Positions 1 through 8,052 are shown, counted from the stretch's first letter. The stretch: 64,000 nucleotides of DNA from Paradesertivirga mongoliensis (GCF_024436395.1 NZ_JAFMZO010000001.1:938181-1002180); one strand, 5' to 3'. Program-made: numbers and translations. Notes: generated from the letters alone by a model not told the origin.

Positions 1-324
1 GAAGAATTAACGAAAGAAGGAATCAAGGCAGAAGTGATCGACTTACGTACTGTTCGTCCGATTGATTATGATACCATTATCAACTCTGTTAAAAAGACTA
101 ACCGTTTGGTGATAGTTGAAGAAGCATGGCCATTAGGCTCAATTGCTACTGAAATCACCTTTAAAGTACAAAAAGATGCGTTCGATTACCTTGATGCTCC
201 GGTATTGAGAGTAGTTTGCGCAGACGTTCCTCTTCCATATGCTCCAACCCTGATCAAAGAAGCTTTGCCAAGTGCAGAGAAAGTGATCAAAGCGGTGAAG
301 AGTGTTTTGTACCAGGAGAAATAG
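1..324 (+). CDS. pdhB: Pyruvate dehydrogenase E1 beta subunit, C-terminal part (5' cut by window edge)
   Basis: The reading frame is open from base 1 and ends in TAG, so this is the last ~107 residues of a protein that starts outside the window. The text matches the C-terminal transketolase domain of alpha-keto acid dehydrogenase E1 beta subunits: a VIDLRTVRPID segment, then VEEAWPLGSIATEI and CADVPLPYAPTLIKEALPS. In the family this subunit pairs with E1 alpha to decarboxylate pyruvate with thiamine diphosphate and to acetylate the E2 lipoyl group. Assignment to pyruvate rather than a branched-chain substrate rests on these motifs and is fairly safe. A T-rich hairpin follows directly. Confidence 0.85.
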   Translation, partial: EELTKEGIKAEVIDLRTVRPIDYDTIINSVKKTNRLVIVEEAWPLGSIATEITFKVQKDAFDYLDAPVLRVVCADVPLPYAPTLIKEALPSAEKVIKAVKSVLYQEK

Positions 325-345
325 TATTAGCTTTTAAGCGAAGTG

Positions 346-375
346 AAAGGTCAATCGAATAGGTTGACCTTTTTT
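346..375 (+). terminator. Intrinsic terminator after pdhB
   Basis: A 9-bp perfect stem (346-354 with 364-372) with a 9-nt loop runs into a T tract. It lies 22 bases after the pdhB stop. Its AGGTCAA core is shared with the hairpin at 535-569. Confidence 0.8.
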
Positions 376-534
376 GTGAATGCTGCCCTTGGATTGCAGC
401 GCCCTTTGTCATCCTGGGATTTTGTGCTATGACGCCGGTAACTTTCCCAAAAGTTCCAAATTTTTGGAAAGTTTAAACATCCAGTATTTCGAGAGCTCTT
501 CGACTCCGCTCAGAGTAACACAATTTTAGTATAC
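376..534. repeat. Degenerate intergenic repeat fragments
   Basis: This non-coding stretch holds phrases typical of dispersed Bacteroidetes intergenic repeats: GTCATCCTGGG near 408 and CTTCGACTCCGCTCAGAGTAACA near 499-521. It also has an 8-bp inverted repeat (440-447 with 466-473). I recognise the phrases from general experience of such genomes; copy number cannot be checked within this window. Confidence 0.4.
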
Positions 535-569
535 AAAAAAAGGTCAATCTGGTTAGATTGACCTTTTTT
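535..569. terminator. Bidirectional terminator between pdhB and the Lrp gene
   Basis: A 10-bp perfect stem (541-550 with 555-564) with a GGTT loop is flanked by an A tract on the left and a T tract on the right. It can stop transcripts from either side, in particular the minus-strand Lrp/AsnC gene that ends at 586. Confidence 0.8.
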
Positions 570-585
570 AATGATTCAAATTTTT

Positions 586-1062
586 TTACGACTCCAGGCT
601 TATTTGCCGTTTAATGCTTTCCTCCAGAGAAATAAATGTTTCGGTTCTCTGTATCCCTTCAACCGCCTGAATACTGTCGTTCAGTACTTCACGTAAATGG
701 TTGGTATCTCTGCAAATTATCTTGGCAAACATACTGTAAGCTCCTGTACAATAATGAAGCTCGACAATTTCTTTTACTTTTTTAAGCTTCTCTACAGCAT
801 CTTTATATATAGAGCCCTTCTCCAGAAAAATCCCCAGGAAGGCACAAACATCATAACCTATTTTTTGTGCATCAATTAACAGGTTTGAACCTTTTATGAT
901 ACCGAGGTCCTGCATTTTCTTCATCCTGACGTGTATGGTACCGCCGGATACTATTAAACGCTTGGCAATCTCTGTATAAGGAATGGTCGCATCTTCCATT
1001 AACAGAGCAAGAATCTGCATGTCCAGATTATCAATTTCTAAATTTGGGCTTCTTTTTTCCAT
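586..1062 (-). CDS. Lrp/AsnC family transcriptional regulator
   Basis: A 158-residue protein of normal family length. Residues ~10-60 form the winged HTH of Lrp/AsnC regulators (LDMQILALLMEDATIPYTEIAKRL, then the recognition helix region GGTIHVRMKKMQDLGIIKG). Residues ~70-150 fit the RAM ligand-binding domain, with the usual YCTGAYSMFAKIICRD strand. Family members form dimers and higher oligomers that sense amino acids and control amino-acid metabolism genes; the ligand cannot be told from sequence. It is transcribed away from the tRNA-like gene and ends at a bidirectional terminator. The ATG at 1062 gives a natural N-terminus just before the HTH. Confidence 0.9.
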   Translation of the reverse strand: MEKRSPNLEIDNLDMQILALLMEDATIPYTEIAKRLIVSGGTIHVRMKKMQDLGIIKGSNLLIDAQKIGYDVCAFLGIFLEKGSIYKDAVEKLKKVKEIVELHYCTGAYSMFAKIICRDTNHLREVLNDSIQAVEGIQRTETFISLEESIKRQISLES

Positions 1063-1138
1063 ACAAATTTTAAAAGATATTAATTAAGCGTCTAAGTAAA
1101 TAAAAAGTTAACAAAAATTAAAATATATTGTTGGAATA

Positions 1139-1171
1139 TTTGCAACAAAGATGCATTTTATTTTAAATTTG
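1139..1171 (+). promoter_or_regulatory. Bacteroidetes-type promoter for the tRNA-like gene
   Basis: A TTTG at 1139-1142 and a perfect TAnnTTTG match (TAAATTTG, 1164-1171) are separated by 21 bases, near the usual 19. Predicted transcription start is about 1177, some 27 bases before the mature tRNA-like 5' end at 1204. Confidence 0.55.
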
Positions 1172-1203
1172 TACTAAGTAACGTAAAAATAGTTACAAAA
1201 CAC

Positions 1204-1312
1204 TGTAGGGTGGTGAAACAGGCAGACACACCTCCTTGTCTCGGTGGCGGAGATTCTGGGAACGCCTTAACGGTTCAACCACTCCTTGAAGGTTCGATTC
1301 CTTCCCCTACAG
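1204..1312 (+). tRNA. Unusual tRNA-like gene: class II body, very long variable arm, GTC anticodon by geometry
   Basis: A full cloverleaf can be drawn. The acceptor stem is 1204-1210 with 1305-1311 (7 bp, T1-A72), and the discriminator is G1312. The D stem GTG/CAC has A14, A15, G18 and G19 in place. The T stem GAAGG/CCTTC carries the canonical TTCGATT loop, and T8 and T48 can make the usual tertiary pairs. By position the anticodon loop is 1236-1242, reading TTGTCTC, so the anticodon would be GTC (Asp codons) with an odd T at position 37. The anticodon stem 1231-1235/1243-1247 has a central T-T mismatch. The variable region is ~40 nt and folds as GGAG/CTCC, TGG/CCA and GAAC/GTTC, far longer than normal class II arms. 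The D arm is leucine-type. No CCA is encoded. A functional tRNA-Asp is doubtful; it may be a specialised or recoding tRNA, or a divergent tRNA-Leu relic. Confidence 0.6.
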
Positions 1313-1352
1313 CTCCTTTCGTTTAATTTAGGTTTATAATTGGTTAGTTTTT

Positions 1353-1382
1353 AAGCTCCTGCACACCAGGGGCTTTGTTTTT
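1353..1382 (+). terminator. Terminator after the tRNA-like gene
   Basis: A 9-bp stem (1353-1361 with 1367-1375, one G-T pair) and a CACAC loop are followed by a T-rich run to 1382. It closes a discrete transcription unit around the tRNA-like gene. Confidence 0.65.
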
Positions 1383-1428
1383 GGGGATTGGCCGGGAAAG
1401 CTTACCTTTAAGAATCAATGTAATTCTT

Positions 1429-1929
1429 ATGAACCAGTCACGACAGCTTTCTCAAACTCCCGCAAAGTTCTTAATGACCATGTCTATTATATTCTTTGCG
1501 ATGCTTGCCGCTCAGATTCTTTTTGCCCTGGTGGTTAGCTACCTTAATAGTAACCGGGATATGGAAGCTCAGGCGTCTGACCGGCCCTTTTTATACGTAG
1601 TGCCCATAATGGCTGTAGTTTGCTTCATCTTATCTAAAGTGATGTTTGATCAGATTCTGAAGCAGGCTAAGCTTAAGGAGGCTTTAAACGAAAAAGCAAT
1701 GGTATACCAGGCCGCTTTTCTTACACGTCTCGCCCTTCTTGAAGGAGCATCGCTCTTCGGCATAGTTACGTATTTTCTAACCGGGAATATCTTTCTCTTG
1801 AGTGTTTCTGCCTTAGTGATATTATATTTTTTAACGCTGCGCCCCACAAAAGAACGTGTCAGCAGTAATCTTGCCCTCGACTATCATCAGCAAAAGCAGT
1901 TCGACAATGCTGATGAAATAATGCAATAG
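1429..1929 (+). CDS. Small integral membrane protein, unknown function
   Basis: 166 residues from the ATG at 1429. An upstream TTG in the same frame at 1375 lies inside the terminator hairpin and is rejected. Four hydrophobic segments are visible: about residues 15-40 (IIFFAMLAAQILFALVVSYL), 55-75 (FLYVVPIMAVVCFILSKVMF), 95-125 (FLTRLALLEGASLFGIVTYFL) and 128-145 (FLLSVSALVILYFLTL). The C-terminus is polar (QQKQFDNADEIMQ). I recognise the general shape of short conserved Bacteroidetes membrane proteins but no named family. It stands alone between the tRNA-like gene and the XRE regulator, so context gives no function. Confidence 0.7.
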   Translation: MNQSRQLSQTPAKFLMTMSIIFFAMLAAQILFALVVSYLNSNRDMEAQASDRPFLYVVPIMAVVCFILSKVMFDQILKQAKLKEALNEKAMVYQAAFLTRLALLEGASLFGIVTYFLTGNIFLLSVSALVILYFLTLRPTKERVSSNLALDYHQQKQFDNADEIMQ

Positions 1930-2100
1930 GCTTAATTTTTCCGTCAATTGAGTTTTAAAGGAGCTTCTTAGCGGGTATTCTTATATCTAATTCGTATTCG
2001 GCTTAAAAACAGCCGTTTGGGAAACCAAGGATAATAGTTAATTTTGAGTTAGAGTTTTAGATGATATAACACTTGCTGATTTTTAATTCAGCGCTCTTAA

Positions 2101-2373
2101 ATGGAAAGATATTTCAGTAAGAAAATAAAAACCGTTCGGCTAAAGCTGGGATACAGTCAGTTTGATTTTGCGAAATTGCTCCAGATGAGCCAGATCGAAT
2201 TGCATAAAATCGAAAGTGGCCAAATAGCACCCAGAATAGAAATATTAAGCAAGTTTGCCGAGGTAGCTTTTTATGAAATTATATCTCCTTTTAGAAAAAA
2301 GGGGAAAGGGAAGGAGGATGAGCCGGAGCCGTTTACTGTCATCCCGGGTGAGGAAGAAGATATAAACAAATAA
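2101..2373 (+). CDS. XRE-family helix-turn-helix protein
   Basis: 90 residues. An HTH_3-type domain covers about residues 6-62: KIKTVRLKLGYSQFDFAKLLQMSQIELHKIESGQIAPRIEIL. This has the family's pattern of helix 2 (SQFDFAKLL), recognition helix (SQIELHKIESG) and the closing APR turn. The C-terminal tail is acidic and low complexity (KGKGKEDEPEPF to the end), without an effector domain. Such short proteins act as DNA-binding repressors or antitoxins, but no toxin partner is adjacent, so a stand-alone regulator is more likely. It is followed at once by an intrinsic terminator, hence monocistronic. Confidence 0.85.
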   Translation: MERYFSKKIKTVRLKLGYSQFDFAKLLQMSQIELHKIESGQIAPRIEILSKFAEVAFYEIISPFRKKGKGKEDEPEPFTVIPGEEEDINK

Positions 2374-2376
2374 AAA

Positions 2377-2400
2377 AAGCCAGGTAATACCTGGCTTCTT
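2377..2400 (+). terminator. Terminator after the XRE gene
   Basis: A 9-bp perfect stem (2377-2385 with 2389-2397) with an AAT loop has an A tract on the left and a weak T/C run on the right. Confidence 0.7.
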
Positions 2401-2498
2401 ACTTATGAAAACATCCCGTTTGAGAAGGATAGTCTGAGATAATAACTCCGTACCAAAGGAAAAAGTATATCAAGTATGGCTGATTGTGAAATTATTTT

Positions 2499-2561
2499 TT
2501 ACCCTGCCATGCTATCCCTGTCCAAACTCCTGTAATGGATAGCCTCTGCCAGATGCTCCAG
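2499..2561 (-). pseudogene. 63-bp remnant of a second comM/yifB 3' end
   Basis: Read on the minus strand, these 21 codons give the last 20 residues of ComM plus the stop (LEHLAEAIHYRSLDRDSMAG). The intact comM tail at 4468-4530 encodes the same residues except W to M. The two DNA stretches differ at about 10 of 63 positions, almost all synonymous. Similarity stops abruptly at 2561, ten bases from the tlpA-like stop codon. The pattern suggests that the tlpA-like gene entered next to comM with a foreign or duplicated comM end. Confidence 0.85.
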
Positions 2562-2570
2562 TTTAGAATT

Positions 2571-4406
2571 TTACTTTTGAGTAAACAGTTTAGGTAATTC
2601 TTTTTCCAGGTTGGACATCGGAAAATCATCATTTAAGACCTGCCCCTCCTGATTAATTACAACGTATCTCGGTATTCCGTTAAATCTGAACAATTGACGG
2701 AGATATAAAAAGTCATCTGATTTTAGGCGATAGGTATTCACAAGCTCCTGGTCGCTTACAAAAGCGTTATAGGCCTTCAGCGGAGATTCATTATCTGTTG
2801 TGATGAAAATAAACTCCAAATCCTTTTTTCCTTTATATGTCTGACGTGTGATTTTGTGATGTTTTATAGATGCTATGCAAGGCGCACAAGTGGTGGCCCA
2901 AAAATCAACTATAAGCACTTTACCCTTGAAAGGGTCAATGATTTTTCGAAATATTTCTGTGCCTTTTTGATTAGGCAATTCGTATGCTTGTTTTGCGTTT
3001 TCGGGGTATGACTTATGGAAAAATATTTCTGCTTCCTGAATGATAGACTGATGACTAAATCCCTTTTCAAGCTGTGTTAAATAGGTACGGGCCATATCTT
3101 TTTGCCCTTTCATCTGTCCGAAATTGAAATTCAGGGATCGCACTTTAATGATATCGTACACCAGATTCGGCTTTAGCTGAAAGATATTCGCCATGATGGA
3201 ATCTTTGTATTTCCATCCTTTATGAAGGGAAGCTACACGCGCTTCATTTGCCATATTTTGATATTTACGGTTGTATTGATCAAAATACGTGCTGTATTTT
3301 TTTTGGAGCGCAAAGTTATTGATATTCATCTGTTTAAGCAACTCGTCTTTTTCTGTTTTTTCTTTGCTTGCATCATATTTAACTCCCAGTGCTTGATTCG
3401 CTTTAATATACACGGAGTCATCTTCAGAGAGCACTATCTTTATATCGGTCGATAAAAAGTGGTGGAAGGGTTTTTTCCTTACTTCAGAGCTTCTTCTAAA
3501 ATGCAGCGGATTACTAAATTCGAACCGGTTGACGAATGTGGAAAATCCCGAGGTCACTAACAGAGCCGGATCGTTTAAAGAAAAGTTTTGTAGGAAGTTA
3601 AAAAACGACTTCTCAACGGGAGCTTTCAAAATCTTAGATGCAGTGTCGTTTCTCGCACTCGACTCTCTGTATGAAAGGTAGTTAAAAAAAGAGGTAGCAT
3701 ACATCAAAACGATTTCTTTCCGTAGTATATTTTCGGCCTGGGGACTGAAATGCTGCTTTCTGAAATCTTGTTCAAGTTGTTTTTCACTTTCTTTCCAGGA
3801 GGCGAGCAAGCTTTCCTTAAACTCTGCAGGGCTAAGTTTATTGGCGCTTCGTACTAGGTCGCGGTCGGGGGTTTTTAATGTGATTTTAGATAATCCTTCG
3901 CTGATTTCGGCGGATGGCCCTCTGTATTGGGTAGTCCGGAATTTAGAATTGTCTTCGGTCAATGGACCATTCCAATCTAATATTACGGCAAGTGTTTGCC
4001 CTGGTTCCACATAAAAGTTGAACATCCTGCCTTGAAAGAGAGCATGCGTATGTTTAGGGTGGTTCATCTGTATTTTGGCTTCAAATCGACCATCCTCCTT
4101 AACTATTATAGCAATCGGGGTATCTTCATTTGTAATATTGTTACCGGCGTAGCTAATACCGGTTGTGAATAACTTGCGGTCGTAATTTTTGATATAGCCT
4201 ATGATTCTTGCAGTATCCCTTGTGAAAAAAGCCGAAGAATTATAATCAACCAACGTCTTAACTTTTCCCTTTGCAAGTTCAGCGTCCAGCCAATTTTGGA
4301 TGCTGTCAGGAATCTCATTTGCGATTACGATGCGGGAGGCTTTCGCCGAATGGGCTAGCGACAATTGGGTGAAAATTATCAGTGCGGTAAGTAAATATTT
4401 GCTCAT
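2571..4406 (-). CDS. TlpA-like thioredoxin-fold protein, exported
   Basis: 611 residues. A signal peptide is clear at 1-23 (YLLTALIIFTQLSLAHSAKA). Residues ~24-440 are a long N-terminal region with no motif I can name, as in many Bacteroidetes thioredoxin-like proteins. From ~470 on there is a TlpA/ResA-like thioredoxin domain: FKGKVLIVDFWATTCAPC, with active-site Cys507 and Cys510 in a CAPC motif, and the cis-Pro region NGIPRYVVIN. It probably reduces or rearranges disulfides in the periplasm; the partner is unknown. The gene lies between intact comM (62 bases upstream) and a comM 3' remnant (just downstream), which marks it as an insertion relative to an ancestral arrangement. Confidence 0.85.
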   Translation of the reverse strand: MSKYLLTALIIFTQLSLAHSAKASRIVIANEIPDSIQNWLDAELAKGKVKTLVDYNSSAFFTRDTARIIGYIKNYDRKLFTTGISYAGNNITNEDTPIAIIVKEDGRFEAKIQMNHPKHTHALFQGRMFNFYVEPGQTLAVILDWNGPLTEDNSKFRTTQYRGPSAEISEGLSKITLKTPDRDLVRSANKLSPAEFKESLLASWKESEKQLEQDFRKQHFSPQAENILRKEIVLMYATSFFNYLSYRESSARNDTASKILKAPVEKSFFNFLQNFSLNDPALLVTSGFSTFVNRFEFSNPLHFRRSSEVRKKPFHHFLSTDIKIVLSEDDSVYIKANQALGVKYDASKEKTEKDELLKQMNINNFALQKKYSTYFDQYNRKYQNMANEARVASLHKGWKYKDSIMANIFQLKPNLVYDIIKVRSLNFNFGQMKGQKDMARTYLTQLEKGFSHQSIIQEAEIFFHKSYPENAKQAYELPNQKGTEIFRKIIDPFKGKVLIVDFWATTCAPCIASIKHHKITRQTYKGKKDLEFIFITTDNESPLKAYNAFVSDQELVNTYRLKSDDFLYLRQLFRFNGIPRYVVINQEGQVLNDDFPMSNLEKELPKLFTQK

Positions 4407-4467
4407 GTGATTAGTTGGGTGGTTGTTAATTAAGTGATATGATGAAATGGTATTATGCTATGACGTA

Positions 4468-6006
4468 TTACCCTGCCCAACTATCTCTGTCTAAACTCCT
4501 GTAATGTATCGCTTCTGCCAAATGTTCCAGCGTAATCTCATCGCTCGAATCCAGATCGGCAATCGTTCTTGATACTTTTAAGATCCTGTCGTATGCTCTG
4601 GCCGAAAGCCCTAGTTTCTCCATTGCTTTTTTAAGGAGTTGCTGCCCGGCATCGCTGATCCTGCAGATCTCTCTCACCGTTTTTGGGCTCATCTGGGCGT
4701 TAGCGTAAACATCAGCCTTGTCTTTAAAGCGTTCTGTTTGAATTTCGCGGGCTCTGATAACACGTTCGCGGATTAGCACACTGGCTTCCGCCTTTCTGTC
4801 GGAGGATAACTCATTAAAATCTACGGGAGTGACTTCCACATGCAGATCTATTCTGTCTAAAAGTGGTCCTGATACTTTACTAAGGTACCGCTGCACTACC
4901 CCTGGTCCGCAAACACATTCTTTTTCGGGATGATTATAGAACCCGCAGGGGCATGGGTTCATCGAAGCCACCAGCATAAAACTTGCGGGATAATCCACGC
5001 TAAATTTAGCCCGGGATATTGTTACCCGCCGCTCTTCGAGCGGTTGCCGCATCACTTCGAGCACGGTACGTTTAAACTCAGGTAATTCATCCAGAAACAG
5101 AACACCATTATGTGCCAGTGAGATTTCTCCGGGTTGTGGATGTGCGCCGCCGCCAACCAGCGCGACATCACTTATGGTGTGATGCGGCGAACGAAATGGC
5201 CGGATCGTCATCAGCGAATCTGCAGCTGCAAGTTTACCGGCAACCGAATGGATTTTGGTGGTTTCGAGGGCTTCATGCAGATTCAGGGGAGGAAGCACCG
5301 TTGGCAGTCTCTTGGCAAGCATAGTTTTTCCAGCGCCGGGCGGACCGATCAGAATGACGTTATGGCCGCCCGCTGCAGCAATTTCTAATGCCCGTTTGAT
5401 ATTTTCCTGGCCTTTTACATCCGAGAAATCGCTTTCATAATTGTTGATGTTATATAAAAACTCATCACGGGCATCTACTACGGTAGTGCTAAGTGAGGTA
5501 TCGCCGTTAAAAAACTCTACTACTTCTTTGAGGTTTGTTACTCCGTAAACCTGCAGATCTTTAACAATTGCTGCCTCGCGGGCGTTGGCTTTCGGAATAA
5601 TTAATCCCTCAAAGCCATCTCTCTTTGCCTGGATAGAAATGGGCAGAGCGCCTTTTACCGACTGGATATCGCCATCGAGCGAAAGCTCTCCAAGGATGAG
5701 ATATTTGTCCAGCCGAGCGTTTTCAATCTGGCCCGATTCAGCAAGTATCCCGATTGCAATAGCAAGATCGTAAGACGAGCCTTCTTTGCGAATGTCGGCC
5801 GGGGCCAGGTTTACTACTATTTTCTGGCGCGGCATGCGATAGCCGCAGTTGGTGATGGCGCTTTCAACCCGCAGCAAGCTTTCCCGCACGGCGTTATCGG
5901 GTAATCCTACTATGAAATATTTCGTACCGCTGCTGATATTAACTTCAACGGTGATGGTAGTGGCTTCAACTCCATAGACAGAGCTTCCAAAGGTTTTAAC
6001 TGGCAT
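4468..6006 (-). CDS. comM: YifB/ComM family Mg-chelatase-like AAA+ ATPase
   Basis: 512 residues, normal length. The N-terminal ChlI domain (residues ~20-145; VGLPDNAVRESLLRVESAI, NLAPADIRKEGSSYDLAIA) is a Lon-like fold. It is followed by an AAA+ module with Walker A GPPGAGKT at 221-228, an FRSPHHTISDVALVGGG segment, Walker B-like LFLDELPEF, and a C-terminal Mg-chelatase subunit region. In naturally competent bacteria ComM is a helicase aiding branch migration during uptake of divergent DNA; that role here is by homology. A 63-bp copy of its 3' end lies beyond the neighbouring tlpA-like gene. Confidence 0.93.
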   Translation of the reverse strand: MPVKTFGSSVYGVEATTITVEVNISSGTKYFIVGLPDNAVRESLLRVESAITNCGYRMPRQKIVVNLAPADIRKEGSSYDLAIAIGILAESGQIENARLDKYLILGELSLDGDIQSVKGALPISIQAKRDGFEGLIIPKANAREAAIVKDLQVYGVTNLKEVVEFFNGDTSLSTTVVDARDEFLYNINNYESDFSDVKGQENIKRALEIAAAGGHNVILIGPPGAGKTMLAKRLPTVLPPLNLHEALETTKIHSVAGKLAAADSLMTIRPFRSPHHTISDVALVGGGAHPQPGEISLAHNGVLFLDELPEFKRTVLEVMRQPLEERRVTISRAKFSVDYPASFMLVASMNPCPCGFYNHPEKECVCGPGVVQRYLSKVSGPLLDRIDLHVEVTPVDFNELSSDRKAEASVLIRERVIRAREIQTERFKDKADVYANAQMSPKTVREICRISDAGQQLLKKAMEKLGLSARAYDRILKVSRTIADLDSSDEITLEHLAEAIHYRSLDRDSWAG

Positions 6007-6182
6007 ATAAGGCAGGTTTCAGTTGCCCGAATATACATTTAAATATAAAATCAAGAAAATCTGGACTTTACTGCCGGGTAATACATACGCCGGCGGGTAT
6101 AGGCATAAAACAATCCTGCGCCCGTATCATTATAATCAAAGATACTCTCTCGTTTGACGCATTTGTTATTACTTTTGAAACC

Positions 6183-6821
6183 ATGATAGAAGTCAGATCC
6201 TTTGTTTGCAATCCCTACCAGGAAAATACTTACCTGTTATTTGATGAAACAAAAGAATGTGTGATTATAGATCCCGGAATGTATACCGGGGCAGAGCAAA
6301 ATGCTGTTTTGAATTTTATAAAAGAAAAGCAACTCAAACCGGTATTGTTGTTGAACACACACTGTCATATCGACCATGTATTGGGTAATAAGTTTGTTCA
6401 TGATACTTTTGGACTTTTGCCTCAATTTCATCAAGGAGAATTGCCTGTATTAACTGCGGTACCAGCATATGCGCCTCAAATGGGAATCCGTTATGATGTT
6501 TCTCCAATGCCTCAAACCTTTCTCGAAGAAAGCGGATCCATCACCTTCGGCCACAGTACTCTCGAACTGATATTTGCGCCAGGCCATTCTCCTGCACATT
6601 TATGCTTTTACAGCAAAGCTGATGCGTTTTTAATAGGTGGCGATGTACTCTTTTACGGGTCTATCGGGAGAACCGATCTGCCCGGAGGCAACTTCGATAC
6701 TCTTATGAAAAGCATTAAGGAAAAACTGCTGGCCCTTCCGGATGATTGTGTCGTTTATCCGGGGCACGGAGGCGAGACAAGCATAGGGTTTGAAAGAGTT
6801 AACAATTATTATTTAAGATAA
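6183..6821 (+). CDS. MBL-fold metallo-hydrolase (glyoxalase II-like)
   Basis: 212 residues. The metallo-beta-lactamase zinc motif HxHxDH is at residues 60-65 (NTHCHIDHVLGN). Further family motifs are FAPGHSPAHLCFY (third metal-site His), IGGDVLFYGSIGRTDLPGG (bridging Asp) and VYPGHGGETSIG. The YcbL/GloB-like group hydrolyses thioesters such as S-lactoylglutathione or related thiols; the substrate is not determined here. It is followed after one base by an FtsX-like permease, so the two are probably co-transcribed. A TACTTTTG box at 6170-6177 lies five bases before the ATG. Confidence 0.88.
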   Translation: MIEVRSFVCNPYQENTYLLFDETKECVIIDPGMYTGAEQNAVLNFIKEKQLKPVLLLNTHCHIDHVLGNKFVHDTFGLLPQFHQGELPVLTAVPAYAPQMGIRYDVSPMPQTFLEESGSITFGHSTLELIFAPGHSPAHLCFYSKADAFLIGGDVLFYGSIGRTDLPGGNFDTLMKSIKEKLLALPDDCVVYPGHGGETSIGFERVNNYYLR

Positions 6822-6822
6822 T

Positions 6823-8052
6823 TTGAGTACCTCCTTTTACATAGCCAAACGATATCTCTTTTCAAAGAAGTCGCTTAACGCGATAAACTTTATTTCAAGC
6901 ATCTCTATGCTTGGCGTTTTTGTGGGAAGCGCTGCACTGGTGATCATTTTATCTGTTTTTAATGGTTTTGAGAGCGTGGTGCTATCGATGTACAACAATT
7001 TCACACCCGAGATAAGAATTGAACCAGCAACGGGAAAGACCTTTAATCCCCAGACAGCGGCCTTCAAACAGCTCAGGGCAGATAAGCGAATTGAAAACTA
7101 CACCGAAGTATTGCAGGAACGAGCCTTGTTGAGATACGGGGATGCACAGTATATAGGTTTAGTAAAAGGGGTGAGCGAGGATTTTTTTAAACGAAAACGC
7201 CTGGACAGCACCCTGGTGGAAGGGGATTATCGTCTAAAAGAGAACGACAGCACCTTCTATGCGGCAATCGGCTCCGCAGTGAAGCTTTACCTCACAGTAA
7301 ATATTCACGACGACTTTTTGGATTTGCAGATTTTTTCGCCCAGGAAGAATGCAGGGAATTCTATAAACCCGGCCGACGAATTTATGGCAAAAGCGATTCA
7401 CCCGGTAGGTGTTTTTCAGATACAGCAGGCTTTCGATGAATCGGTACTGGTACCCATCGAGTTTGCCCGCAACTTGCTGGAGGAAGAAACCAACGTATCA
7501 TCCATCGAAATCTATTCCAAACCAGGCGAAGACATCGACGATCTGCAGGAAGACATTGTGGAAACGCTTGGTAAAGATTTCTTAGTTAAAAATCGTATTG
7601 AACAAGATCAGCAGCTCTATAAAACGTTGAATATGGAGCGTTGGGCAATATTCTTTATCCTCACGTTCGTGGTAGTTATTGCCATCTTCAATATTGTGGG
7701 CACATTGACCATGCTGGTGATCGACAAAAAGAAAGACATAGCAATACTGAGCAGTATCGGCGCCAGCACCGCATTGATACGCAAAATATTTTTCCTGGAA
7801 GGAATGATGATTGCGCTTGTGGGTTGTATTGCAGGTATGCTTACGGGGCTGATATTTTGTTTAGCACAAAGGGAGTTCGGCTTTATAAAAATGGGCCAGG
7901 ACTCTTTCATTACGGATGCTTACCCTGTCGGATTAAATATCAGCGACTTTATCCTGGTATTTTTAACGGTTACCCTGATCTCTATCATCGCTTCGGGAAT
8001 TTCATCGCGTTTAAGCGTAAATAAGATCTACGACCTGAAGGAGGATCTGTAA
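6823..8052 (+). CDS. LolC/LolE-like ABC transporter permease (FtsX family)
   Basis: 409 residues from a TTG start one base after the preceding stop; the N-terminus STSFYIAKRYLFSKKSLNAIN is the usual beginning of this family, supporting TTG. TM1 is at ~20-45 (ISMLGVFVGSAALVIILSVF), then a large periplasmic domain to ~265. Three more TM segments follow at about 270-295, 325-347 and 367-392, each with FtsX-family sequence (IGASTALIRKIFFLEGMMIALVG). In Gram-negatives such permeases pair with a LolD ATPase to release lipoproteins from the inner membrane. No ATPase gene is adjacent. Confidence 0.87.
   Translation: MSTSFYIAKRYLFSKKSLNAINFISSISMLGVFVGSAALVIILSVFNGFESVVLSMYNNFTPEIRIEPATGKTFNPQTAAFKQLRADKRIENYTEVLQERALLRYGDAQYIGLVKGVSEDFFKRKRLDSTLVEGDYRLKENDSTFYAAIGSAVKLYLTVNIHDDFLDLQIFSPRKNAGNSINPADEFMAKAIHPVGVFQIQQAFDESVLVPIEFARNLLEEETNVSSIEIYSKPGEDIDDLQEDIVETLGKDFLVKNRIEQDQQLYKTLNMERWAIFFILTFVVVIAIFNIVGTLTMLVIDKKKDIAILSSIGASTALIRKIFFLEGMMIALVGCIAGMLTGLIFCLAQREFGFIKMGQDSFITDAYPVGLNISDFILVFLTVTLISIIASGISSRLSVNKIYDLKEDL

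Noticed and set aside
1204-1312. Ordinary tRNA-Leu
   Set aside because: The D arm fits leucine, but the anticodon loop cannot be read as a Leu anticodon with T33 in place, and the variable arm is far too long.
2499-2561. Target-site duplication made by a transposon
   Set aside because: 63 bp is too long, the copies differ at about 16% of bases with a synonymous bias, and no transposase is present.
5112-5440. Plus-strand frames opposite comM
   Set aside because: They overlap a clearly functional gene with conserved motifs on the other strand and have no recognisable product.
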